A stretch of DNA of 6,275 bases, taken from NCBI GenBank assembly GCA_030039515.1, contig JASHVT010000026.1, forward strand, positions 1-6,275, in the 5' to 3' direction. The notes beneath the pieces were generated by a model. It saw only the letters and a program-made list of their open reading frames with translations, had not been told where the DNA came from and searched no databases. Positions 1 to 5,526 of the stretch are shown here, in pieces (within the stretch, counting starts at the first letter, position 1; each line of letters starts with the position of its first letter). A program made the translations under genes and the position numbers. The DNA comes from Nitrososphaerales archaeon. Its GTDB lineage: Archaea; Thermoproteota; Nitrososphaeria; Nitrososphaerales; Gagatemarchaeaceae.

Positions 1-936
1 CACGTCGCTCACCAGCTGGTCGGTCGCGCCGTCTATCACGGATACATTGTTGGAGTCGCGGTTGGCGACGTAGATCGTGTTGGTGTCAGGGTCCACTGAC
101 ACGCCTCCTGGATAGTCGGTAGAGGAGTTGACCGGGACCTCTGCTACGACCGCGTCAGTCGAGCCGTTGATCACCGAAACGCTCTTTGTGAAGAAGGAAG
201 CCGCGTATAGCATGTCGGTCGAAGTGTCGATGGCCATGCCTAGGGGGAAGCTAGCGTTCACCGCACCCACCACGGAGTCAGTCGAGCCGTTGATCACGGA
301 GATCTGGTTGGGCGAGCCCCCGGCCGCTACATAGACCAAGTCTGAGAAGGGGTCGACCACGACTGCGCCCGGGTTGGGCCCTACTGTGACAGCTGCGATG
401 ACACTCTGGCTCGAGCCGTTGATCACCGCGACCGTGTCCGACGCTCCGTCTGCCACGTACACCATGTTGGTCGATGGGTTGACCGCGATCCCATCGGGGC
501 CTCCGTCGTCGACTGCGATGGTGGAGATTTGTCCTCCCGTGGCTGCGTCGATTACGGAGACAATGCCCGGTGTAGCTTCGTAGAGCCTACCCGTGGAGGA
601 GTCGACTGCGACGACGCCAGTGCCGTCCTCAAACGGGAAGGCGGCGACGACCTTGTTTGTTGAACCGTTTATCACGGCCAGCCCTCCGTCCACCGCCGAG
701 CCGTTTCCTGCACTCGCCCTTGCTACGCCCGTCACATACACCATGTTGGTGACGGAGTCGACCACGACTCCGGTCGGCTCGCCCCCGACGTCGACTGTGT
801 CGATCACTCGTGGGGCCCATACCGTCGTGGCGCGCACGCTTGAAAGGAGCGACAGCCCGGAAAGGGCAAGGAGCGCCACGAAAAGGACGCTGACGACCGA
901 GAGGACGCGCGGCCTCCGTGCGTGAGGGGGAAGCAC
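1..936 (-). CDS. Exported YVTN-type beta-propeller repeat protein (C-terminus beyond window)
   Basis: Reading the minus strand from a GTG at 936 gives 312 residues with no stop before the left edge, so the C-terminus is missing. Residues 1-12 are basic (RR at 7-8) and are followed by a hydrophobic stretch at about 13-32, a signal peptide or N-terminal anchor. From about residue 43 come roughly 42-residue blades of the YVTN/NHL-like beta-propeller type, each with a VSVINGST-like strand, then a VAVDPxTNxVYVA-like strand (YVAN at 289-292). About six blades are visible, with a glycine/serine-rich insertion near 72-85. Such proteins form extracellular propellers, often tied to the cell surface; substrate or partner cannot be read from sequence. 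The GTG is preceded by GAGGG 8 nt upstream and a TATA box about 40 nt upstream, and the frame is closed by a TAA at 973-975, so the start is well bounded. Several NGS sequons suggest glycosylation (inference). The gene is transcribed separately from trmI, 141 nt upstream. Confidence 0.88.
   Translation of the reverse strand, partial: MLPPHARRPRVLSVVSVLFVALLALSGLSLLSSVRATTVWAPRVIDTVDVGGEPTGVVVDSVTNMVYVTGVARASAGNGSAVDGGLAVINGSTNKVVAAFPFEDGTGVVAVDSSTGRLYEATPGIVSVIDAATGGQISTIAVDDGGPDGIAVNPSTNMVYVADGASDTVAVINGSSQSVIAAVTVGPNPGAVVVDPFSDLVYVAAGGSPNQISVINGSTDSVVGAVNASFPLGMAIDTSTDMLYAASFFTKSVSVINGSTDAVVAEVPVNSSTDYPGGVSVDPDTNTIYVANRDSNNVSVIDGATDQLVSDV
154..426. repeat. Direct repeats within beta-propeller blades
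   Basis: A 21-bp sequence at 154-174 recurs exactly at 277-297 (offset 123 nt, 41 codons). Its inner 16 bp (TCGAGCCGTTGATCAC) recurs exactly at 411-426 (offset 129 nt, 43 codons). A more diverged copy is near 660-675. They encode the VINGST strand of successive blades and reflect duplication of the repeat unit inside the gene. Confidence 0.85.
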
Positions 937-944
937 TCTGGTGA

Positions 945-949
945 CCCTC
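945..949 (-). promoter_or_regulatory. Ribosome binding site of the beta-propeller gene
   Basis: GAGGG on the minus strand ends 8 nt before the GTG at 936. It supports GTG as the start, since no ATG is available between the upstream in-frame stop (973-975) and the signal sequence. Confidence 0.55.
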
Positions 950-973
950 TGGGCCGAGACGAAGCCGAACTCT

Positions 974-983
974 TACTTATACG
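974..983 (-). promoter_or_regulatory. TATA-box promoter of the beta-propeller gene
   Basis: The minus strand reads CGTATAAGTA, an A/T island in GC-rich DNA. Transcription starting about 25 nt downstream would begin near 953 and give a leader of about 17 nt containing the GAGGG ribosome binding site. Just upstream lies a small palindrome, GCGACaGTCGC (990-1000), which could bind a regulator but is short enough to be chance. Confidence 0.55.
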
Positions 984-1034
984 TGATGAGCGACTGTCGC
1001 ACGTCGTCCGGGCGAAGGTCCGTCTCCACGGTGA

Positions 1035-1050
1035 CTCGCCGGTAGGCGAG
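1035..1050 (-). repeat. Perfect 6-bp inverted repeat after trmI
   Basis: The minus strand reads CTCGCC-TACC-GGCGAG, a perfect stem with a 4-nt loop, 27 nt after the trmI stop and upstream of the beta-propeller promoter. No T-tract follows, so it is not a classical intrinsic terminator. It may mark or protect the mRNA 3' end. Confidence 0.45.
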
Positions 1051-1077
1051 GTGTCCGCGGAGGAGGCGTACAACTCC

Positions 1078-1896
1078 CTACGGGGACGTAGCCTGAGATG
1101 CCGGCTGGACCGTCGTCCGCCCGAAGGTCAGATATGCGGTATGCCCGACCATGATGTTGGAGGGCCTGGTCATCCCGACCCTAGCCTCGAGGTGGCGCAG
1201 CAGTATCTCCATCGACTCGATGGCGACGAAGCCTTCTTCCCTCATCTTTGAAACGAGCCTCTCCGCCTGGTTCGTTGTCGGCGTTATCGCGACCATCGGC
1301 GCGGATGGCCTGAGGCTCTCCCTCATGCTGTGCACTACCTCCCACGGGTCCCCGACGTCCAGCACGCCGGCGTCCATCCCCCTCTCCTTGAACCCTTCCT
1401 TCGAGTCTGCGATGCTGAACGTGACGTACGGCGAAAGGCCGAGCTTCGTGATGTTCTTCCTAGCCACCTCTTGGAACTCTGGGTTGACGTCGTAGGTGTA
1501 GACCATCCCGCCCGGCTGTACCAGATACGCCATCAGCGCCGTGGTGGCCCCGCTGCCGGTCCCCGTCTCCACCACCCTTGACCCGGAGTGGACCCCCAGC
1601 TTTACGGCTATGAGCCCGAGGTCTTTTGGATACACTACCTGCGTCTTCCTGGCCGCCTTCATCACCAGGTCCTCTATCGTAGGACGGAGGATGACGAGCT
1701 CGTCCCTCATGGTCGTCTCCACTCGCGCGCCGTAGCGCGACCCGACCAGCGCGGCGACGTCGAGTATGCCGAGGTGCGTGTGGAGCTTCGGCGTGTCCCT
1801 CGGGCGGACGAGCCAGCGCCGCTTCCTGTCCCTGTAGACGAGGATGAGCGAGTCGTCGGTTATCACGTCCTCCTGCGCGCGTTCCTGAGCCTCCAT
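1078..1896 (-). CDS. trmI: tRNA (adenine-N1)-methyltransferase, TrmI family (m1A58)
   Basis: This 272-residue protein is the SAM-dependent enzyme that makes 1-methyladenosine at position 58 (57/58 in some archaea) of the tRNA T-loop, normally as a homotetramer. Residues 1-75 form the small N-terminal beta domain, with the archaeal LHTHLGILD segment at 38-46 and ILRPT at 69-73. VVYPKD is at 87-92. The Rossmann fold follows: SAM motif I VVETGTGSGAT (108-118), the ribose-binding acid D136 in YDVNPE, the catalytic-loop motif LDVGDPW (179-185) with D180, and the family C-terminal signature GHTAYLTF (251-258). The last 12 residues are a polar tail that the family does not need. There is no cysteine. 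The ATG at 1896 lies 18 nt after endA, with GAGG and AGGG sequences in the gap, so trmI is the last gene of the DUF47-endA-trmI unit. The family call is firm; A58 versus A57/A58 specificity is open. Confidence 0.93.
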   Translation of the reverse strand: MEAQERAQEDVITDDSLILVYRDRKRRWLVRPRDTPKLHTHLGILDVAALVGSRYGARVETTMRDELVILRPTIEDLVMKAARKTQVVYPKDLGLIAVKLGVHSGSRVVETGTGSGATTALMAYLVQPGGMVYTYDVNPEFQEVARKNITKLGLSPYVTFSIADSKEGFKERGMDAGVLDVGDPWEVVHSMRESLRPSAPMVAITPTTNQAERLVSKMREEGFVAIESMEILLRHLEARVGMTRPSNIMVGHTAYLTFGRTTVQPASQATSP

Positions 1897-1914
1897 GAGC
1901 GGACCCTGCCTCGG

Positions 1915-2469
1915 CTACGCGCGCCACCAGTCGTACCTAAGGAAGTCCACCGACTTCTCGCCCTCCGGTATCGCCACGATGAACTGCTTCCTTACGGTCG
2001 TGGCGAGCCTCCCGGACCTCACCAGCGACGTCGCCGTGACCTTGGACTCCTTGCTCACGACCTGGACGATGTAGGGCGCATGGTCTATCCCAGGGCCGTG
2101 CTCGTAGACTGCGAAGTCTGACCCGAACTTTATCCCTGGCGTCACGACATATCCGGCTTCCCTGAGCTTCCTGTAGACGGTGAAGCCTTCGGCGAAGTCG
2201 GTGTAAGATGACTCGCAGACCCCGCGCAGCTCCTTGAGGCTCAGGCTCCCCCCCTGGGCGTCCTCGACTTCCAGCAGCCTCTTCGTGACGAGATAGTATC
2301 CTTCCATGAGGTCAAGTATCAGAGGGGCGTCGAACTCGAAGTCCTTGGGCTTCGGGATGCCGAGGGGCTTCCCGTAGTACCCCTCCTTGAATAGGAGGCG
2401 CGAGGCTTCGACGTCCCAGACGACGATCCTGTTCTCGAAGAGCCTGCCTATGGCCTTGCGCTTGGGCAT
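1915..2469 (-). CDS. endA: tRNA-splicing endonuclease (EndA)
   Basis: EndA cuts both ends of introns in archaeal pre-tRNA (and pre-rRNA) at bulge-helix-bulge structures, leaving 2',3'-cyclic phosphate and 5'-OH ends. The 184 residues match the short, about 180-residue catalytic subunit. An N-terminal domain (about 1-85, with DLMEGYYLV at 53-61) precedes the nuclease domain, with YRKLREAGY (99-107), GIKFGSDFAVYEHGP (112-126), DHAPYIVQV (129-137) and VRKQFIVAI (159-167). The catalytic triad is Y122, H130 and K161, all present. The length suits a homotetramer, but it could be the catalytic subunit of a two-subunit enzyme whose partner is encoded elsewhere. The ATG at 2469 is 1 nt from the stop of the DUF47 gene, with no convincing Shine-Dalgarno sequence, so translation is probably coupled to the upstream gene. 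trmI follows, making a tRNA maturation pair. Confidence 0.94.
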   Translation of the reverse strand: MPKRKAIGRLFENRIVVWDVEASRLLFKEGYYGKPLGIPKPKDFEFDAPLILDLMEGYYLVTKRLLEVEDAQGGSLSLKELRGVCESSYTDFAEGFTVYRKLREAGYVVTPGIKFGSDFAVYEHGPGIDHAPYIVQVVSKESKVTATSLVRSGRLATTVRKQFIVAIPEGEKSVDFLRYDWWRA

Positions 2470-2470
2470 T

Positions 2471-3124
2471 CTACAGGCCGAGCGCGAGGATGGTGCTGGC
2501 GTCGGCTGCCCCGAGCATCGCGTCGGAGCAGTTCTCTATCGCCTCGAGGACCTCCTTAACCACGATCAGCTCCTTCACGTTGGAGGCTATCCTCATCGTC
2601 ATGGCGATGTAGCCGCGGTACTTGCCGTCGATCGAGCTTTCTATCCGCTGGACCAGGGCAGCCATCTGTATCGACTGCTCAGGGTTGATGGAGAGGGCCC
2701 GGACGCTCTCGTTCAGCTTCGATATGCCGTCGACCATCAGGCCGAGCAGCTCCGTGATCGCCTCCTTGTACTTCTTGTTCCTGGCCGAGCTCGTCTTCAG
2801 CTGCGACATCTTGAAGGCGACCCCGTTGAGGTGGCCGAAGATGCCTTCCACTGCGAAGGCAGCCCTGAGCACGTCTTCCCTGTTGACCAGGAGCGTCCCC
2901 ACCTGCGAAAGCTCCCTGATCAGGGCGCTCCTCAAGGTTACCACGTCCATCTCTGCCTGTCTCACGCGCTCCATGGCGGCCGCCACCTGGTTCTTGTCCC
3001 CCTTCGCGACCCAGTTGTACTCGTCCAGCAGGACCCTGGCCGCGTCGAGGACGCGCCTCATCTCATCCTGCAGGACCACCACCGTCCGACGCCTCGCCTG
3101 AGTCTCTCCTTCCTGGCCAGACAC
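2471..3124 (-). CDS. PhoU-like protein of the DUF47 family
   Basis: This soluble, all-helical protein has no membrane segments or signal peptide. Taking the GTG at 3124 gives 217 residues. The segment LLVNREDVLRAAFAVEGI (78-95) and the C-terminal helix KELIVVKEVLEAIENCSDAML (about 184-204) resemble the DUF47/PhoU-divergent family, often linked to Pit-type phosphate transport. The second ExxxD metal-binding motif is present (E197-D201); the matching position in the first repeat reads EGIFG (93-97), losing the second acid. No transporter gene lies nearby; instead endA starts 1 nt after its stop. The start is uncertain. GTG 3124 has GGGAG 8 nt upstream and sits just after the predicted transcription start. 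GTG 3082 with GAGG 9 nt upstream begins right at the first conserved helix. TTG 3142 lies upstream of the predicted transcript start. The role here is unknown; phosphate sensing or regulation is only a family-based guess. Confidence 0.75.
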   Translation of the reverse strand: MSGQEGETQARRRTVVVLQDEMRRVLDAARVLLDEYNWVAKGDKNQVAAAMERVRQAEMDVVTLRSALIRELSQVGTLLVNREDVLRAAFAVEGIFGHLNGVAFKMSQLKTSSARNKKYKEAITELLGLMVDGISKLNESVRALSINPEQSIQMAALVQRIESSIDGKYRGYIAMTMRIASNVKELIVVKEVLEAIENCSDAMLGAADASTILALGL

Positions 3125-3136
3125 TCCCTGTGCTCC

Positions 3137-3151
3137 CCGCAACCCTTGCGG
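3137..3151. promoter_or_regulatory. Perfect palindrome in the DUF47-endA-trmI promoter, candidate operator
   Basis: The sequence CCGCAA-ccc-TTGCGG is a perfect 6-bp inverted repeat with a 3-nt spacer. It sits between the TATA box (3159-3166) and the predicted transcription start (near 3137). A dimeric repressor bound there would block polymerase recruitment. That use is inference; only the symmetry and position are seen. Confidence 0.4.
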
Positions 3152-3158
3152 CGTTGCT

Positions 3159-3166
3159 GATATAAG
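3159..3166 (-). promoter_or_regulatory. TATA-box promoter of the DUF47-endA-trmI unit
   Basis: The minus strand reads CTTATATC, the clearest A/T island between the stomatin stop and the DUF47 gene. A start about 25 nt downstream would fall near 3137, giving a leader of about 13 nt to GTG 3124 or about 55 nt to GTG 3082. Confidence 0.55.
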
Positions 3167-3183
3167 ACTCGCCTCCTCTCATG

Positions 3184-3198
3184 CGGGGCGAAGCCCCG
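3184..3198 (-). repeat. Perfect 6-bp hairpin after the stomatin gene
   Basis: The minus strand reads CGGGGC-TTC-GCCCCG, 13 nt after the stomatin stop. It is a perfect GC stem with a UUC loop and no following T-tract. It could mark the mRNA 3' end of the nfeD-stomatin unit. Confidence 0.5.
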
Positions 3199-3211
3199 AC
3201 GGCGCCCGCTC

Positions 3212-4114
3212 CTACTTTCCTGCGTCCTTGGCGTAGTCTTTGAGCGGAGCGACCAGGCTCGTGAACTCCATGGGGAAGATGTACTTGGTCGAGGGGCTCA
3301 TGCCGAGCGCCTTCAGCGTGTCCAGGTACTGGAGTATCATTGTCTTCGAGTCTATCTGCTTGGCAGCGGAAAATATCTGGGTCAGGGCGCCCGAGTAGCC
3401 CTCCGCCCTGAGGATCGCTGCCTGCCTGTCACCTTCGGCCCTCAGCACCGTCGACTTCTTCTCGCCTTCGGCGACCAGTATGGCTGCTTCCCTTCTGCCG
3501 TCGGCTTCCGTGACCATAGCCCTCCTGCTCCTCTCGGCGGACATCTGCTTGATCATTGCCTCTTGGACGTCTTGGGGCGGCCTGATCTCCCGTATCTCCA
3601 CGTTCGTGACCTTGATGCCCCACCTCTCGGTGACCTCGTCGAGCTTCGCCCTCAGGACCTGGTTGATCTGCTCCCTCTTCGCCAACAGCTCGTCGAGTGG
3701 GATGTCGCCCACGACGGCCCTCAGGGTGGTCGTCGCGATGCCTATGGACGCGCCTTCGAAGTACTGGACTTGGACCACGCTCTGGGTGGCCTCGGTCACC
3801 TTGTAGTAGATCAGGAAGTCGATGTCAGTGGGGGCGTTGTCCTTCGTAATGCAGGTCTGGTGCGGTACCTCCAGGTACCTTTCTCTCAGGTCGATCTTGC
3901 TCAGCCGGTTGATGATGGGCGGGACGAACACGACCCCGGGGCCGATGGCGCCCGTGAGGCGTCCGAGCCTGAAGACCACGAGCCTCTCGTACTCCCTTAC
4001 GATCTTGATCGAGTACCCGAAGAACCCGATCACGACTATCGCTATTACCGCGTATATCGCGTAGGCAGTGATCGTCGCGGTCGACTGGAGGGCGGCAGGG
4101 TCGATCTGTATCAC
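3212..4114 (-). CDS. Stomatin-like SPFH/band 7 membrane protein
   Basis: This 300-residue protein is a membrane-anchored scaffold that oligomerises and partners the NfeD protease encoded just upstream. One N-terminal membrane segment spans about 14-34. The SPFH domain (about 37-200) includes REYERLVVFRLGRL (40-53), GPGVVFVPP (58-66), the KIDLRERYLEVP stretch (73-84) and GIKVTNVEIREIRPP (166-180). A charged helix follows with repeating 11-residue units of the type AAILRAEG (206-240), typical of stomatin/prohibitin coiled coils. The C-terminal hydrophobic patch KYIFPMEF (277-284) resembles the region of archaeal stomatin cut by its NfeD partner. The start is the GTG at 4114, overlapping the nfeD stop as GTGA, with GGAG 11 nt upstream. 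An open extension to 4210 overlaps the conserved end of NfeD and is not needed, because the membrane segment begins just after this GTG. Confidence 0.92.
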   Translation of the reverse strand: MIQIDPAALQSTATITAYAIYAVIAIVVIGFFGYSIKIVREYERLVVFRLGRLTGAIGPGVVFVPPIINRLSKIDLRERYLEVPHQTCITKDNAPTDIDFLIYYKVTEATQSVVQVQYFEGASIGIATTTLRAVVGDIPLDELLAKREQINQVLRAKLDEVTERWGIKVTNVEIREIRPPQDVQEAMIKQMSAERSRRAMVTEADGRREAAILVAEGEKKSTVLRAEGDRQAAILRAEGYSGALTQIFSAAKQIDSKTMILQYLDTLKALGMSPSTKYIFPMEFTSLVAPLKDYAKDAGK

Positions 4115-5451
4115 CGCTTCCACTTCTCCACGACGAGGGCCAGTCCCTCCACTCCTTTTACCCTTATCGCTTCGCCCGAAGTCAGGTCCTCCGAGGATGT
4201 GACGCTCCACTGCTCCGAGGCGACGAGGGCGATGCCCCTCCCTCCCGCCTTGAGGTCCGACTCCATCGTCCCCTCGCGCCCTATCAGGACCGAGGGGTCG
4301 TTGACCTTGGGCCTGCTCTTGAGGGCGTCCCTGATGGACCTCAGGTAGATGCTGCCGAGGACTATCGCAGCGGCGAGCGCGGCTATGAGCGCGTACGTCA
4401 CAGCGGGGACCCCGGAGAAGGTGGCGCTGCTCGGGAGCGACGAGACGGGCCCGGCCGGCGGGAACTGGAAGATGAACAGGAACCCGAGTGTGAAGATGAT
4501 CACTCCCGCGAGGGCGCTCACTCCGTGCTGGGTCTTTACTTCGAGGAAGATGAATGCCGCACCGATTATCATCAGGAGGACAGCGAGCGGAGAGGCTCCG
4601 AAGACGCCGAGGCCGAACAAGGAGAGCGCGATGACGGCAACCCCCGCCGCCGAGAGTATGAAGGTGGGGTGGTAGATGTCGAACATGACGGCGAAGACGC
4701 CCACGAGGAACAGGAGGCTGGCGAGGTCGGGGTTGCTGAAGACCGAGATCAGCTGCGACCTTATCCCTGGGGTGTTTATCGGCGTCGACGCTGGGACGGC
4801 GAGCGCGGCCAGCGCCCCCTGGACGGTGTCAGTGTCAAGCACCTTGTTCACGACGTTGAGGCTCAGAGCCTGGGACTCGGTGTAGGTCTGGGCGGGTATG
4901 GTGACCATCGCGGCGGCGGCCGTCCCGTTCCTCCCGTTCGAAGCCGCGAGGCCCTGCATGTACCCTGCGAAGGCGCCGATGTCCTTGTCGTAGGTCCCGT
5001 TCTCTTCGCCCGTCGGGATGCCCGACACTATAGGGGTGGCTGCGCCGATGCTCGTCCCGTTGACCATCACTATCTCGGTGGACGCCTCCGCTATGTAGCT
5101 CCCCGCGGACCAAGCATGTGAGTCCTGCGGGGCCACCAGCGTGATGAAGACTCCCGGGCCGCCGCTTGCGTTCCACGCCTCGTAGCTCTGGATCGAGCTC
5201 ACCATCGACTCCATGCTCGTGCCGTCGCCCCCGTTCGTGTTGAGGATGAATACTATCTGGCTCGCGCAGGCAGCCTCGGCGTTCGAGACGGTAGACGCCA
5301 TGAAGTCCGCCGCGCCAGGGTCGATGTCGGCGTTCAGCGACGCGACGTAGGGCCCGGTCGGCGTGCAGGTCGACTGCGCCCTCACAGGCAGCGCCTGCAA
5401 GGCGAGCACCGCCAGCAGCGACAGCACCAGAGCCAGGGCGAGTGCCTTCAT
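4111..5451 (-). CDS. nfeD: NfeD-family membrane serine protease (ClpP class), stomatin partner
   Basis: This 446-residue long-form NfeD joins an extracytoplasmic ClpP-like protease to a membrane domain and a C-terminal OB-fold. Residues 1-25 are a signal peptide (basic start, hydrophobic core, PVRA-Q). The protease domain (about 33-215) carries FILNTNGGDG (68-77), WSAGSYIAEAS (114-124) with the nucleophile S115, NGTSIGAATPI (131-141), and GTYDKDIGAF (152-161) with K156, giving the Ser/Lys dyad known in Pyrococcus 1510-N. Membrane helices lie near 243-258, 262-284, 285-303, 309-330 and 349-370. The soluble NfeD/OB domain is about 385-446 (VLIGREGTMESDL at 388-400). In this family the protease cleaves the stomatin C-terminus; the stomatin gene follows with a 4-nt overlap. 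The ATG at 5451 is about 29 nt from a TATA-like box, with no ribosome binding site, so the mRNA is probably leaderless. Confidence 0.94.
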   Translation of the reverse strand: MKALALALVLSLLAVLALQALPVRAQSTCTPTGPYVASLNADIDPGAADFMASTVSNAEAACASQIVFILNTNGGDGTSMESMVSSIQSYEAWNASGGPGVFITLVAPQDSHAWSAGSYIAEASTEIVMVNGTSIGAATPIVSGIPTGEENGTYDKDIGAFAGYMQGLAASNGRNGTAAAAMVTIPAQTYTESQALSLNVVNKVLDTDTVQGALAALAVPASTPINTPGIRSQLISVFSNPDLASLLFLVGVFAVMFDIYHPTFILSAAGVAVIALSLFGLGVFGASPLAVLLMIIGAAFIFLEVKTQHGVSALAGVIIFTLGFLFIFQFPPAGPVSSLPSSATFSGVPAVTYALIAALAAAIVLGSIYLRSIRDALKSRPKVNDPSVLIGREGTMESDLKAGGRGIALVASEQWSVTSSEDLTSGEAIRVKGVEGLALVVEKWKR

Positions 5452-5476
5452 GAAGCCCTGGTGCTCGCTGGCCTCT

Positions 5477-5484
5477 GATAAACG
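5477..5484 (-). promoter_or_regulatory. TATA-box promoter of nfeD-stomatin, probably leaderless
   Basis: The minus strand reads CGTTTATC, preceded by a purine/A-rich BRE-like stretch (GGAAACAG). Its centre is about 29 nt before the nfeD ATG, so transcription would begin within a few bases of the start codon. No Shine-Dalgarno sequence precedes the ATG. Confidence 0.5.
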
Positions 5485-5510
5485 CTGTTTCCAGTCCTCC
5501 TCGGGACTCC

Positions 5511-5525
5511 CTCCCCGAAGGGGAG
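5511..5525 (-). repeat. Perfect 6-bp hairpin immediately after the ligase gene
   Basis: The minus strand reads CTCCCC-TTC-GGGGAG, starting 1 nt after the ligase stop codon. There is no T-tract behind it. Like the hairpins after the stomatin and trmI genes, it sits at the end of a transcription unit. Confidence 0.5.
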
Positions 5526-5526
5526 A

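Noticed and set aside
154..426. Short repeats at regular spacing as a CRISPR-like array
   Set aside because: The repeats are in frame, spaced 41 and 43 codons apart, and encode matching strands of beta-propeller blades.
128..925. Plus-strand frames with repeating VEPLIT segments, looking like a repeat protein
   Set aside because: The repeat is the antisense reading of the VINGST blades. The minus frame gives a signal peptide and canonical YVTN blades, so it is the real gene.
1035..1050. Hairpins after genes as intrinsic terminators
   Set aside because: None is followed by a T-tract, and archaeal termination usually depends on T-rich stretches rather than stems, so they are listed only as inverted repeats.
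804..1073. An 89-codon minus-strand frame spanning the trmI/beta-propeller gap
   Set aside because: It overlaps the propeller signal-peptide coding sequence out of frame and runs through its promoter; its Ser/Arg-rich product resembles nothing.
2471..3142. TTG at 3142 as the DUF47 start
   Set aside because: It falls inside the palindrome, upstream of the transcription start predicted from the TATA box; GTG at 3124 or 3082 fits better.
3212..4210. Stomatin with a 32-residue N-terminal extension starting at 4210
   Set aside because: The extension is Gly/Arg-rich, overlaps the conserved NfeD C-terminus by about 100 nt, and is unnecessary; GTG at 4114 gives the usual 4-nt overlap and a membrane segment near the N-terminus.
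2387..4348. Long open frames on the plus strand (about 257 codons at 2387-3160 and 261 codons at 3563-4348)
   Set aside because: They lie antisense to genes with clear families, cross gene boundaries, and have Arg/His/Asp/Leu-rich compositions typical of antisense frames in GC-rich DNA.
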